Shown here: in pieces, positions 27,106 to 35,792 of the stretch | How the letters are laid out: the number at the start of each line of letters is the position of its first letter | Position numbering within the stretch: position 1 is the stretch's first letter | DNA from: an uncultured Sphingomonadaceae bacterium | GTDB lineage: Bacteria > Pseudomonadota > Alphaproteobacteria > Sphingomonadales > Sphingomonadaceae | Reading direction: 5' to 3' | DNA length: 64,000 nt | Assembly: GCA_947501325.1 (NCBI GenBank) | Contig: CANMVC010000001.1 | Span: 372,001 to 436,000, forward strand | Translations under genes and position numbers: made by a program | Notes under the pieces: model-generated | What the model was told of the DNA's origin: nothing | Databases searched by the model: none | What the model saw: only the letters and a program-made list of their open reading frames with translations

Positions 27106-28512
27106 ATGTCCAATCTCCATCTGATCAGCAGGCGCGCCTTTGTCGGCGGGATGAGTGCATCGCTTATCGCGTGCGCAAGTCCGCGACTGACATCGACCAC
27201 CAATACAGCAGATGTCATCGTAATCGGCGCTGGCCTGGCAGGGCTACACGCCACGAAGCAGATCGAAAATGCGGGTTATAAAGTTTTATTGATTGAAGGA
27301 TCAGGCCGCATTGGTGGCCGTCTGCACACATTGGATGATTTACCCGGAAGCCCCGATGCAGGCGGTATCCAAATAGGCGCAGGCTATAAAAGGTTTCATG
27401 CGATTGCCGATGAACTGGCTGTCGAACGCTATGTCCCACCTCCTTCACCGCGAGGATCTCTTTATCACATAGGCGGGGCGTTGCTCACCGCCCAGCAATG
27501 GCCCGAAGCGGCGCAAAACAAACTGACTGCGCGAGAAAAAACAACGCCGCCAGATCGGTTGTTCTTCTCGTATCTCAAAGACCTGCCGAGGCTTGAAAAT
27601 GTCGCAGACTGGATGGAACCGGAGGCTCAGGCCATTGATATCCCGCTCCGTCAATATCTCAAGGATCAGGGGGCGTCGGGAGAAGCCCTGCGTTTGATCA
27701 ACGCCAATCTCAACGGCAACAGCATCGATACGCAATCAGCTTTGCATATGGCCAGATCACTCGCCATTTTCCGCGCTGGGGGCAGTCCAATCCGCTATGT
27801 CCGTGGCGGATCACAGCGGATGACCGACGCCATGGCCGCAGCTCTGAAAAGCGATATCCTGTTGGACAGCCCGGTTAAGGCCATTGCCGATGCGGGCAGC
27901 GGCGTTGCGCTAAGCCTTGGTGATGGACGCCAGTTCCGGGCGCGTCAGGTTATCTGCACCGCACCGTTTTCCGCCCTTCGATCAATGGATGTACAGGCAG
28001 ATCTGCCAAACAGTCTTCGCACCACGATAGCGCGGCTTCCATACACACGCGCAAGCTTCGCCTATATATCCGCAACTGAGCCGTTCTGGCAAAATGATGG
28101 CCTGCCAGAAACCATTTGGTCTGATGATCCTATTCTCGGGCGCGTGTTCGTACTGGGTGACAATCCTGCAATGGTGAAGGTCTGGCTCAATGGTCCGAGC
28201 GCAGATCTTGTTGATGCTATGGATGATGCGTCCGCCGGAGCTGCGATAATCCGTAAAATCGAAGAGGCTCGACCTTCTGCCGTTGGCAAACTGAAATTGC
28301 TTAGAATGTTCAGCTGGCAGAAAAATCCGTTTGCCCGCGGTATATATCATCATATCGGTGCCGGTCAGAGCCCCACCCTGGCACAGGCCGCGCAATATAG
28401 CGGGCAGCGTCTGCATTTTGCAGGCGAACATCTGGCACAGCAAAGCTCTGGCATAGAGGGCGCGCTGGAAAGTGGCGCTCGCGCGGCCGAACATGTGCTT
28501 ACAATGCTCTAG
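27106..28512 (+). CDS. FAD-dependent amine oxidase-family protein, Tat-exported lipoprotein
   Basis: A 468-residue flavin oxidoreductase of the monoamine oxidase/phytoene desaturase type. The signal has the twin-arginine motif S8-R-R-A-F and a lipobox LIAC (Cys23), so it would fold with FAD in the cytoplasm and be exported through Tat. FAD motif VIGAGLAGL (GxGxxG 41-46), then GRIGGRLHTL, and the C-terminal FAD segment HFAGEHLAQQSSGIEGALESG. It may oxidise an amine or a C-C/C-N bond of the newly imported substrate. Six bases after the previous gene, with GAGG upstream. Confidence 0.88.
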   Translation: MSNLHLISRRAFVGGMSASLIACASPRLTSTTNTADVIVIGAGLAGLHATKQIENAGYKVLLIEGSGRIGGRLHTLDDLPGSPDAGGIQIGAGYKRFHAIADELAVERYVPPPSPRGSLYHIGGALLTAQQWPEAAQNKLTAREKTTPPDRLFFSYLKDLPRLENVADWMEPEAQAIDIPLRQYLKDQGASGEALRLINANLNGNSIDTQSALHMARSLAIFRAGGSPIRYVRGGSQRMTDAMAAALKSDILLDSPVKAIADAGSGVALSLGDGRQFRARQVICTAPFSALRSMDVQADLPNSLRTTIARLPYTRASFAYISATEPFWQNDGLPETIWSDDPILGRVFVLGDNPAMVKVWLNGPSADLVDAMDDASAGAAIIRKIEEARPSAVGKLKLLRMFSWQKNPFARGIYHHIGAGQSPTLAQAAQYSGQRLHFAGEHLAQQSSGIEGALESGARAAEHVLTML

Positions 28513-28537
28513 TGGAAAATCATGATAAGGCACCCAT

Positions 28538-29401
28538 ATGGATGATCAGAAACCTCTAAAGCTCAACCGGCGTGAGGTCATCGCAGGCACTGGTGCGTTG
28601 GGGCTTTCGGCCTCGATCAGCAGTCATGCCAGCGCAAAAAAGCAGCCCGAAACTCTAGAGCTAAAGCAGCGCGAAATATTTGTTCTGGTGCATGGAGCAT
28701 GGCATGGCGGCTGGTGCTGGCGAGACGTGAGGACGCAGCTTGAAGCGCAAGGTCATCGGGTATTCACGCCAACCTTAACCGGTCTCGCCGACCGCGCGCA
28801 TTTGCTTTCGGCAGACATCGGCCTCGACACGCATATGAAAGATATTACTTCCCTGATCGACTATTATGATCTCAGCGACATCATATTGGTCGGCCACAGC
28901 TATGGCGGGATGGTGATTACCGGGGTGGCCGATGCCAGGAAGGATCGGATCAGTAAGATAGTCTATCTCGATGCCGCGCTGCCCAAAAATGGTGAAACTA
29001 TGATCACGCAGGGACCGGAACGGAACCAAACTATCATCGAACAGACCCGCAAAGCATTGACGGAACTGGCCCCCGACGGCATCGGTATGGCGGCCATTCC
29101 ACCGGAATTTCTGGGTATCCCCAAAGACCATCCCAGCTACGACTGGGTCGCCGAAAAGCTGACACCACATCCGCTGAAAACCTGGCTAGACCCGATTATG
29201 TTGAAAAATGGCGGATCGCTGGGCCTGAAGCGCAGCTACATTCATTGTACGGCTCCGGCTTTGCCCAATAGCAGCTTTCCCTATCATGCTGCGCAGGTGC
29301 AAGCAGATGATAGCTGGGTCTATTACGAGCTCGCTACTGGTCATGACGCGATGGTGACGGCACCGGACGAAATTGTCAGGATACTGACAGCCGCAATATA
29401 A
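28538..29401 (+). CDS. Tat-exported alpha/beta hydrolase (plant methylesterase-like)
   Basis: A 287-residue esterase-like protein. The Tat motif is L-N10-R11-R12-E-V in the first 15 residues followed by a hydrophobic stretch ending near HASA. VHGAWHGGWCW is the oxyanion-side motif of the methylesterase/hydroxynitrile lyase group and GHSYGG (Ser121) the nucleophile elbow; the His is in ATGHDAM. Start ATG 28538 has AAGG seven bases upstream. Last gene of the exported trio, ending in a bidirectional terminator. Confidence 0.87.
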   Translation: MDDQKPLKLNRREVIAGTGALGLSASISSHASAKKQPETLELKQREIFVLVHGAWHGGWCWRDVRTQLEAQGHRVFTPTLTGLADRAHLLSADIGLDTHMKDITSLIDYYDLSDIILVGHSYGGMVITGVADARKDRISKIVYLDAALPKNGETMITQGPERNQTIIEQTRKALTELAPDGIGMAAIPPEFLGIPKDHPSYDWVAEKLTPHPLKTWLDPIMLKNGGSLGLKRSYIHCTAPALPNSSFPYHAAQVQADDSWVYYELATGHDAMVTAPDEIVRILTAAI

Positions 29402-29432
29402 AAACCCGCGACCCTTTCAGGTAGCGGGTTTT
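29401..29432. terminator. Bidirectional Rho-independent terminator
   Basis: AAAACCCGC / GCGGGTTTT nine-base stem extended internally by ACC/GGT with a six-base loop. A-tract before and T-tract after make it work in both directions, serving the hydrolase (+) and the TonB receptor (-) that converge here. The stem overlaps the last base of the hydrolase stop codon. Confidence 0.9.
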
Positions 29433-29451
29433 CTGATAGTTTGTTACTTCT

Positions 29452-31902
29452 TCAGTACCGGGCTGTCAAAACAACCCCAAATCTGCGGCCGGGCCGAAGA
29501 CCCGCGATAAAGTTACGCTTGAACGTATCGTCACCATCAGCATAGCGAATAATCTGCGCGACTGAATCTTCGTCAAACAGGTTTTTGACATAACCCTGTA
29601 TCTTGAAGTTCTCATTCTGGAAGCCGAGCCGGATGTCAGAAACAACCGATCCGCCTGTTTCCGCAAGATTATGAACCTGTGCAAAGCTGGTCGAAACCAC
29701 GCTGACATTGGCGCCTGCAAATAGCTCCCAATCGCCAGAACCCACCGGCATTCGCCAATCTGCATCTGCAAATATCTGATGGACTGGCGCGCGCGGAATG
29801 CTCTTGCCTTTGATTGATCCAAAGATCGATTGGCAGCCCGCTGTGTCCGGGAATTCGTCTCCAGTTGAGCAGTTTACCAGATTATCGTCAGCGACATCAT
29901 CCAGCACGCCCTGGTTCTGATCGAAGCCCGATGTAAATTTGCTGTCAGCAAGGGCATAATTGATTGTAAAGGTGAGGTTGTCGCTTGGCTTCAAAACCGT
30001 TTCCAATTCGAGACCAAATACCCGTGCATCGCCTGCATTAACCACAGCCGACACAACACTCGTCGGAGACTGGACATTCTGGGTTAACTGGTATCCTTCT
30101 ATTTCGTTGTAGAAGGCTGCTAAATTGACCGTCAGCGCGCGATCGAGAAAGACGTTCTTCGAACCAATTTCATAGGCAGTTGCTTCTTCCTCCTGATAGG
30201 AAGGCACACCGGCATTAATGGCTGTAACACCATTGAAACCGCCGGGTTTCTGGCCTTGCGCAAAAGTGGCATAAAGCAAGTTATCCGGTGTGACCTGCCA
30301 ATCGAGCAAGACACGCGGAGAAAATTTGGTGAATGTCTCCGATGATAATACTGGTGTCACTGCCGGATCGCCCAAATCACGGTCAATCACTGATTGCTCG
30401 ATTTTCTCTTCCGCATAGCGTGCTTCTACACTCAGCGTTACCGTATCGGTAATATCGAAACCCACAGCACCAAAAATGGCCCAGTTACGCAAGTCCTGAT
30501 TGTTGACATTGCGCGGAACGATCACCGTTCCGGCTCCCGCAGGGTCAGTCAGGAAGTTAAAGAAGCAGCCATTGGCTGGGGAACATAACTCCGCACGGCG
30601 GGCTTCTGAATTAGCCAGAGCACGTGCATTGGCATCGGCCGGTAGCGTTCGGATATCGCGGCTATCATCGCTTTGGTCGAAATAAAAGCCACCAACCATC
30701 ACATCAATGCCATCACCATCATAGGCCAAGCGGAGTTCTTGCGACCAGTCTTCGGTCTCACCAGCATTAGCGAATGAAAAGTCGGTTGGGCCTCCATTGA
30801 CGATGCCGATGCCTACAGGTCCTGCTGGGAAAGTAGCAAATGTGGAGGGCTGAAAACTATTCGGACCATAATCGCCGTCCGTCACCAGACTATCCCTCAC
30901 GCGATTATAACCCGTCAAGGATGTCAGCGTCAGTTGATCACTAATTTCATAATCCATACGCAAACTGGCGTTAAATGTTTTCACATTCAAACCCACGTCA
31001 TCGGGATCGGCAAATTGTCGGGTATAGTCGGTGTTAATCTGTCCAGGCTGAATCACGCCACAGAAATAGCGGCCTGCCCCTCCATAGAAGCCGCCATTGT
31101 CAAAGAAGCAGTTATTGTCACTCGCGCTGGTTGCAAAAATAGCCGGTTGGCCATCATCTGTGCGGTTATAGTAGGTCCGCACCTGTGCGGTAAAAGGTCC
31201 GCCATCATCGAAGGCAAAACCACCAGCGAAAGAATAGGACTTCTGCTTGCCCACCTTGTTACCATCGAACAAGTTGGTATATTCACCACCAAATTCAAAA
31301 TAACGGCCAGAAGCAAAGGCTGTGATGGAATCGGTTACGGGACCACGAATATTGGCATTGATATCAAAGCGGCTATTCTCTGAGATGTCGGCAGATATAC
31401 TGCCCGTCAAATTATCTGCACCAGTCTTTGAAATGATATTGATCGCGCCAGAATAGGTATTACGCCCATAAAGTGCACTTTGCGGACCCTTAACGACTTC
31501 GATCCGTTCGATATTATCGACATTATAATCACCGATAGAGCCACTAAAATAGATCCCATCGATAAAAATAGCGACGCCCGACGTACCCAGCACATTGGCT
31601 TGACCACGAATGACGGGACGGTCCGCATCCCGACCTAGGCTTGCATCAAATGTCAAACCGGCGGTGACTTTCGAAATATCAGCGACGCTGTCTAGCGCGA
31701 GATCATCGATCACTTCGGCCGAAACAACGGCAACCGATGTTGGGATTTCTTGTAGGTTTTCAGAAAATTTCCGCGCCGTGACAATTATAACATCGGAATC
31801 ATCCTCAGCAGCGGTATCATTAGTGCCCACATTTTGTGCCAAGACCGAGGACGGCATGGCCGCCGTTGCCGCCAAAAGCGCAGCTTTCAATATCTTTTTC
31901 AT
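29452..31902 (-). CDS. TonB-dependent outer-membrane receptor
   Basis: An 816-residue receptor with signal peptide ending SVLAQ (about 22), TonB-box-like DVIIVTARKFSENLQEIPTSVAVV, plug containing GPQSALYGRNTYSGAINII, and a barrel ending RFGVVLTARY with the aromatic terminal residue needed for BAM insertion. It is more similar in layout to 23631-25970 than to the third receptor. Two operator palindromes sit upstream (31924 and 31971), the nearer 22 bases from the ATG, so it should be tightly controlled by the same regulator as the divergent nine-gene operon. Confidence 0.94.
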   Translation of the reverse strand: MKKILKAALLAATAAMPSSVLAQNVGTNDTAAEDDSDVIIVTARKFSENLQEIPTSVAVVSAEVIDDLALDSVADISKVTAGLTFDASLGRDADRPVIRGQANVLGTSGVAIFIDGIYFSGSIGDYNVDNIERIEVVKGPQSALYGRNTYSGAINIISKTGADNLTGSISADISENSRFDINANIRGPVTDSITAFASGRYFEFGGEYTNLFDGNKVGKQKSYSFAGGFAFDDGGPFTAQVRTYYNRTDDGQPAIFATSASDNNCFFDNGGFYGGAGRYFCGVIQPGQINTDYTRQFADPDDVGLNVKTFNASLRMDYEISDQLTLTSLTGYNRVRDSLVTDGDYGPNSFQPSTFATFPAGPVGIGIVNGGPTDFSFANAGETEDWSQELRLAYDGDGIDVMVGGFYFDQSDDSRDIRTLPADANARALANSEARRAELCSPANGCFFNFLTDPAGAGTVIVPRNVNNQDLRNWAIFGAVGFDITDTVTLSVEARYAEEKIEQSVIDRDLGDPAVTPVLSSETFTKFSPRVLLDWQVTPDNLLYATFAQGQKPGGFNGVTAINAGVPSYQEEEATAYEIGSKNVFLDRALTVNLAAFYNEIEGYQLTQNVQSPTSVVSAVVNAGDARVFGLELETVLKPSDNLTFTINYALADSKFTSGFDQNQGVLDDVADDNLVNCSTGDEFPDTAGCQSIFGSIKGKSIPRAPVHQIFADADWRMPVGSGDWELFAGANVSVVSTSFAQVHNLAETGGSVVSDIRLGFQNENFKIQGYVKNLFDEDSVAQIIRYADGDDTFKRNFIAGLRPGRRFGVVLTARY

Positions 31903-31923
31903 TATATCTTCTCCCTGATGCCC

Positions 31924-31939
31924 AATTGTCCGGACAATT
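31924..31939. promoter_or_regulatory. TTGTCCGGACAA operator (site 2)
   Basis: AATTGTCCGGACAATT, a perfect 16-bp palindrome, core 31926-31937, just upstream of the receptor start at 31902. Close enough to the start codon to overlap the transcribed leader. Confidence 0.85.
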
Positions 31940-31970
31940 TCTCCTAGCGTTGATTTCCACCACTAACTTA

Positions 31971-31986
31971 ATTTGTCCAGACAAAT
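31971..31986. promoter_or_regulatory. TTGTC-N2-GACAA operator (site 3)
   Basis: ATTTGTCCAGACAAAT: perfect seven-base arms around CA instead of CG. It lies 47 bp centre-to-centre from site 2, upstream of the receptor promoter region. Confidence 0.75.
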
Positions 31987-32058
31987 TTTATTTCTCTCTG
32001 TTTTGGAAGCCGCTACTGTTACATAAATGCAACTATGCAGTTTGAGTATAAATAGCGG

Positions 32059-32086
32059 TTGCAATCACCCGCCTCTTGCGTAATTT
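32059..32086 (+). promoter_or_regulatory. Candidate promoter of the nine-gene operon
   Basis: -35-like TTGCAA (32059-32064), 16-bp spacer, -10-like TAATTT (32081-32086). The operator core begins in the last two bases of the -10, the same geometry as at 26231-26268. Confidence 0.55.
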
Positions 32087-32096
32087 GTCCGGACAA
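32085..32096. promoter_or_regulatory. TTGTCCGGACAA operator (site 4)
   Basis: Perfect 12-bp palindrome 20 bases before the ATG of the DUF1330 gene, covering the candidate -10 and start region. Confidence 0.82.
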
Positions 32097-32116
32097 CTTT
32101 TGGAGAGGACTAGTCC

Positions 32117-32419
32117 ATGCCCGCCTATATGATCGTTACCGCCAAGATTTCAGACCGTGACAAGTTCATAAAGGGTTATGGCGCTGCCGCTGGCACTCTG
32201 GTCGAAAAATTTGGTGGCAGATACGTGCTGCGCGGCCCGGGAGCGGAGCTTCTGGAAGGCGATTTTGGCGATGGTGCTTCCATGGTCATTTCCGAATGGC
32301 CAGACAAGGCGGCCGTCCATAAATTCTGGAACAGCCCGGAATATCAGGAAGCCAAAAAGCTGCGGGCCGACATCGCCGATTGTCAGGTCCTCGTCATCGA
32401 AAGCCCCAAAATCGCATGA
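32117..32419 (+). CDS. DUF1330 protein
   Basis: A 100-residue ferredoxin-like alpha+beta barrel protein (MPAYMIVTAKISDRDKFIKGY ... ASMVISEWPDKAAVHKFWNSPEYQEAKKLR), complete relative to the family. The biochemical role of DUF1330 is unsettled; dimeric alpha-beta barrel relatives include small monooxygenases and cyclases. GGAGAGG lies eight bases before the ATG. First gene of the nine-gene operon, directly behind operator site 4, and overlapping the next gene by four bases. Confidence 0.85.
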   Translation: MPAYMIVTAKISDRDKFIKGYGAAAGTLVEKFGGRYVLRGPGAELLEGDFGDGASMVISEWPDKAAVHKFWNSPEYQEAKKLRADIADCQVLVIESPKIA

Positions 32420-32889
32420 CGGACATTATCAAACGCACGACCCTGATGGTTCGCGACGGTGACGCAGCCTCCAACTGGTATGAAACCGTTTTCGGCATGA
32501 CCAAGTGGATGGACACGCCCTTTACGCTGTCGGGTACGCAGCTAGCCGCTGGCAAGAAAGGTGATCAGACCCGGTTGATCATCATGAAATGCGAGCACGA
32601 CATGATTGGCATGATCGGCCTGCTCGAATGGATCGATCCCAAACAGGATGCGCCGGAAGAATTGCCCACCGAAATCAAATTCGGCGCACCGGTTTTTGTT
32701 GTCGCGTCCGAAGATGCCAGGGGCGCAGTCGAACGCGCCCGCGCGCTCGGCTCTCGCATTCACAGCGAACCTCGCGAATGGAGCGTTACCGGCGCAGATG
32801 GCAAACAAAAGGATATGATCGGCTGTTCCTTCTGGGATCTGGATGGCTATTTCTTTGAAGTGAATCAGGTCGTGAAGGTTCATGACTGA
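32416..32889 (+). CDS. VOC (glyoxalase/bleomycin resistance) superfamily protein
   Basis: A 157-residue protein with the VOC pattern: KRTTLMVRDGDAASNWYETVFGM at the first beta-alpha-beta unit and DMIGCSFWDLDGYFFEVNQVV at the C-terminal metal-side strand. The real start is ATG 32416, set by the ATGA overlap; the longer reading frame begins inside the DUF1330 gene. VOC proteins include metal-dependent isomerases, epimerases and ring-cleavage dioxygenases, so the reaction is open. One of three VOC genes in this region. Confidence 0.82.
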   Translation: MTDIIKRTTLMVRDGDAASNWYETVFGMTKWMDTPFTLSGTQLAAGKKGDQTRLIIMKCEHDMIGMIGLLEWIDPKQDAPEELPTEIKFGAPVFVVASEDARGAVERARALGSRIHSEPREWSVTGADGKQKDMIGCSFWDLDGYFFEVNQVVKVHD

Positions 32890-33984
32890 GTGACCGCCGC
32901 TGGTTCATCTATTACCGATTTCGATACCCTTTCTGCTGACAAGCAGATTGACGAGGATGCCAATTATCAATGGCGCGTTGCGGCGCGGCCGGTTGGCAAT
33001 GTTGTGCCGTCGGACTTTAAATGGGCGGTCACCGACATAGCCGAGCCGGGCGAAGGCGAGGTACTGCTCAAAACCCATTATCTCGGCCTCGCCCCGGTTA
33101 TGCGGTTTTACATGCAGGGCACGGGCGCAGCAGGAGAAAAAGTGCTGGAACCTGGTGACGTGATCCATGGCCGCGGCGTTGCCCAAGTCGTCAAGTCACG
33201 CCACCCCGAGTGGCGGGAAGGTGAAATGGTACAGGGCCAGATAGGCTGGCAGACGTACAAAGTCTCCGCAATGACGCCGCAGGAGAAATTCTTCCGGATG
33301 CCGCCCAATGGCCTGCCAGCCGCGCTGGGTTCAGGAGTGTTAGGAATGACGGGCCTCTCGGCTCATGCCGGGCTGTTTGCCTGCGGCGATCCCAGAAAAG
33401 GCGACCGGATGCTGTTGTCCGGTGCGGCTGGCGGGGTCGGGTCGATGGTCAGTCAGATGGCGGCAAATGTTGCCGGCTGCGACGTTGTCGGCATGGCCGG
33501 AGGACCGGCAAAATGCGCCTTCATTCTCGATCATGGATGTTGCGATGCAATTGACTATAAATCCGAAAATATCGAAGCGCGGCTGGATGAACTTCTGCCC
33601 GACGGGATAGACCTGTATTTTGACAATGTCGGCGGCGAAACACTTGAGGCCTGTCTGGAGCGGCTGCGTCTGCACAGCCGGGTCGTGCTCTGCGGATCGA
33701 TCAGCGAATATACCCGTGATGAGCCGTTCAAGCTGTCCAACTACACCCGCTTGCGCGCGACGGAAACGCGGATGCAGGGCTTTTTTGTCTATAATCATCT
33801 GGATCGCTGGGACGCGGTGATGGATGATCTGGCGGGATGGATTCATGACGGTAAGCTGAAACCTGTACAGGATGTCGAGCAGGGTTTTCAGCACATGCCT
33901 CGGGCGCTGGCCAATCTCTATTATGGTCAGAATGTCGGCGTGCAATGCTGTTCGGTTCGCGGCGAGCCAGATATATGGAATTGA
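32890..33984 (+). CDS. NADPH-dependent MDR oxidoreductase (CurA/YncB, alkenal reductase-like)
   Basis: A 364-residue medium-chain reductase without the zinc residues of alcohol dehydrogenases. The nucleotide site is LLSGAAGGVGSMVSQMA and the family text FDNVGGETLEACLERLR...GSISEYT is typical of prostaglandin/curcumin/alkenal double-bond reductases. It would reduce an enone or enal C=C with NADPH. The start is GTG 32890, immediately after the VOC stop codon. Confidence 0.88.
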   Translation: MTAAGSSITDFDTLSADKQIDEDANYQWRVAARPVGNVVPSDFKWAVTDIAEPGEGEVLLKTHYLGLAPVMRFYMQGTGAAGEKVLEPGDVIHGRGVAQVVKSRHPEWREGEMVQGQIGWQTYKVSAMTPQEKFFRMPPNGLPAALGSGVLGMTGLSAHAGLFACGDPRKGDRMLLSGAAGGVGSMVSQMAANVAGCDVVGMAGGPAKCAFILDHGCCDAIDYKSENIEARLDELLPDGIDLYFDNVGGETLEACLERLRLHSRVVLCGSISEYTRDEPFKLSNYTRLRATETRMQGFFVYNHLDRWDAVMDDLAGWIHDGKLKPVQDVEQGFQHMPRALANLYYGQNVGVQCCSVRGEPDIWN

Positions 33985-33996
33985 GGGAGACGGGTT

Positions 33997-34449
33997 ATGA
34001 GTGAGAAACAGCAGACACGGTTTCAGCGCGGCAATTTTGTCGTGGCCGATATCGATCGCGCGCTGACCTTCTATCGCGATGTGCTGGGTTTTGAAGAAAC
34101 TTTCCGCAAGGGCCATAATCCCGACAGCTATTCTTTCCCGGTCTTTGAGATTCCCAAGGAAGCGGAGATCGGATTTTCCATCCTTTCCCTGCCGAGCCAG
34201 CCCCGCGTGATGGCGCTGTCAGAGGTTAAAAATGTTCCGCTGGAACCCGTTCCTCATCCGCGGCGCGGCGCGATTGTGCTGGATGTGGCTGATCCCGATG
34301 CGGTGAGGGAAGGCGCGCGAAAGCTGGGCCTGCAGGTCTATGAAGAAGGCCGGCTTGAAACCCATGACGGGCGGATCGGACGGGAAATCGGCATTGTCGA
34401 CTTTGATGATAATCTGGTCGTTATCTATCTCATCCCGGATACTCAATAA
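33997..34449 (+). CDS. VOC (glyoxalase) superfamily protein
   Basis: A 150-residue VOC protein: RGNFVVADIDRALTFYRDVLGFEE opens the first module and GREIGIVDFDDNLVVIYLIPD closes the second. A single-domain member likely to dimerise. Distinct from the VOC protein encoded at 32416. It precedes the transporter gene with a TAATG one-base overlap. Confidence 0.85.
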   Translation: MSEKQQTRFQRGNFVVADIDRALTFYRDVLGFEETFRKGHNPDSYSFPVFEIPKEAEIGFSILSLPSQPRVMALSEVKNVPLEPVPHPRRGAIVLDVADPDAVREGARKLGLQVYEEGRLETHDGRIGREIGIVDFDDNLVVIYLIPDTQ

Positions 34450-35792
34450 TGGCAAGCCAGACAGACGCAGCCGCTGCTCCTGCCAAGCCCTATCCCAGCG
34501 CCGCAGCGGGCTGGTTTCTCGTGGTCATGCTGACCATCGCCTATATTTTCAGCTTTGTGGATCGCTATATTCTTGGCCTTTTGATTGAACCGATCAAGGC
34601 GGAATTTGATCTTTCCGACCGTCAGATCGGCTGGCTGCTCAGTGCATTTACATTGGTCTATGGCTTTGTTGGCATATTCATGGGCTGGCTGATTGATCGC
34701 GGCAAACGCATCTGGATTGTATCGATCGGCGTTGCTTTATGGTCCGCAGCTACAGTCGCGACCGGCATGGCGAAAAATTTTTTTCAGCTGTTTGCAGCCC
34801 GCATGGGCGTCGGCGTCGGTGAGGCAACGCTCAGCCCAGCGACATTTTCAATGATCGGCGACAGTTTCCCGACCGAGAAACGCGGCAAGCCCATCGCCTT
34901 CTATTCTTCCGCTCTTCCCATTGGTGCGGGCCTCGCATCCCTTTTAAGCGGTGCGATAATCGCATGGACTGTATCAAGCGGCAACCAGTCCCTGCCCTTC
35001 TTTGGCGAATTGTCACCCTGGCGCTTTACCCTGATTCTTGTCGGCCTGCCCGGGATATTTTTTGCGCTGTTTTTCCTGTTCATGAAAGAGCCGGAACGGC
35101 GCCCTGTCGCCGCATCTGCCGGTGTCATAAGCGGCAGCGGCTTTTTCGATGCGCTCAAATATATCTGGCAAAACAAGATGCTCTATATCGGCTTTGTGCT
35201 GATCATCTGCACGATGACGACCATCGCCTATAGTCAGGGATTTCTGGCCCCTACTTTTGAACGGACATGGGGCTGGTCGGCGCAGAAATATGCTTTCGTC
35301 AACGGGGTTGCGCTGCTGATTATCGGCCCGGCCAACATGATGATCATGGGCACGATTTCAGACTGGTGGACGAAAAAAGGCGTGCAGGATGCGTCCTTGC
35401 GTATCCTCTATGTCGGCTTTTTCATCATGGTGCCGACCGCTGCCATTCCGCTGTTCATGCCCAGCGCGGAACTGGCCTTTGCGATATTGTGTATCAACAC
35501 AGTGGGCATCGGCATTGTCTCCGCCATTGGTGTAACTTCCCTGCTGGTCATCACGCCAGCGCAGATCAGGGGACAGGTGGTCGCGCTATATTATCTCGCC
35601 ATCAGCTGGTTCGGGTCGCTCGGCCCGATCGTTGTCGGCGAACTGTCGAGCAGTGTTTTTGGCGAAGATAATCTCCGCTATGCGGTCGCAGCGGTCCCGC
35701 TGATATTTGGCGTGGTGCCATTTTTGATGATGCCTGTGACACGGCGGCTCTATCGTGAGCAGATGGTCCGCTTGGGCGCTGCCAGCGAATGA
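34449..35792 (+). CDS. MFS transporter, spinster-like
   Basis: A 447-residue 12-segment carrier. YIFSFVDRYILGLLIEPIKAEFDLSD and GVGEATLSPATFSMIGDSFP align with the transporter at 1778-3166, so these are paralogues at opposite sides of the TonB block. Its neighbours are VOC proteins and an alpha/beta hydrolase, pointing to uptake of a partly processed compound from the periplasm or export of an intermediate. ATGA overlap with the next gene. Confidence 0.88.
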   Translation: MASQTDAAAAPAKPYPSAAAGWFLVVMLTIAYIFSFVDRYILGLLIEPIKAEFDLSDRQIGWLLSAFTLVYGFVGIFMGWLIDRGKRIWIVSIGVALWSAATVATGMAKNFFQLFAARMGVGVGEATLSPATFSMIGDSFPTEKRGKPIAFYSSALPIGAGLASLLSGAIIAWTVSSGNQSLPFFGELSPWRFTLILVGLPGIFFALFFLFMKEPERRPVAASAGVISGSGFFDALKYIWQNKMLYIGFVLIICTMTTIAYSQGFLAPTFERTWGWSAQKYAFVNGVALLIIGPANMMIMGTISDWWTKKGVQDASLRILYVGFFIMVPTAAIPLFMPSAELAFAILCINTVGIGIVSAIGVTSLLVITPAQIRGQVVALYYLAISWFGSLGPIVVGELSSSVFGEDNLRYAVAAVPLIFGVVPFLMMPVTRRLYREQMVRLGAASE

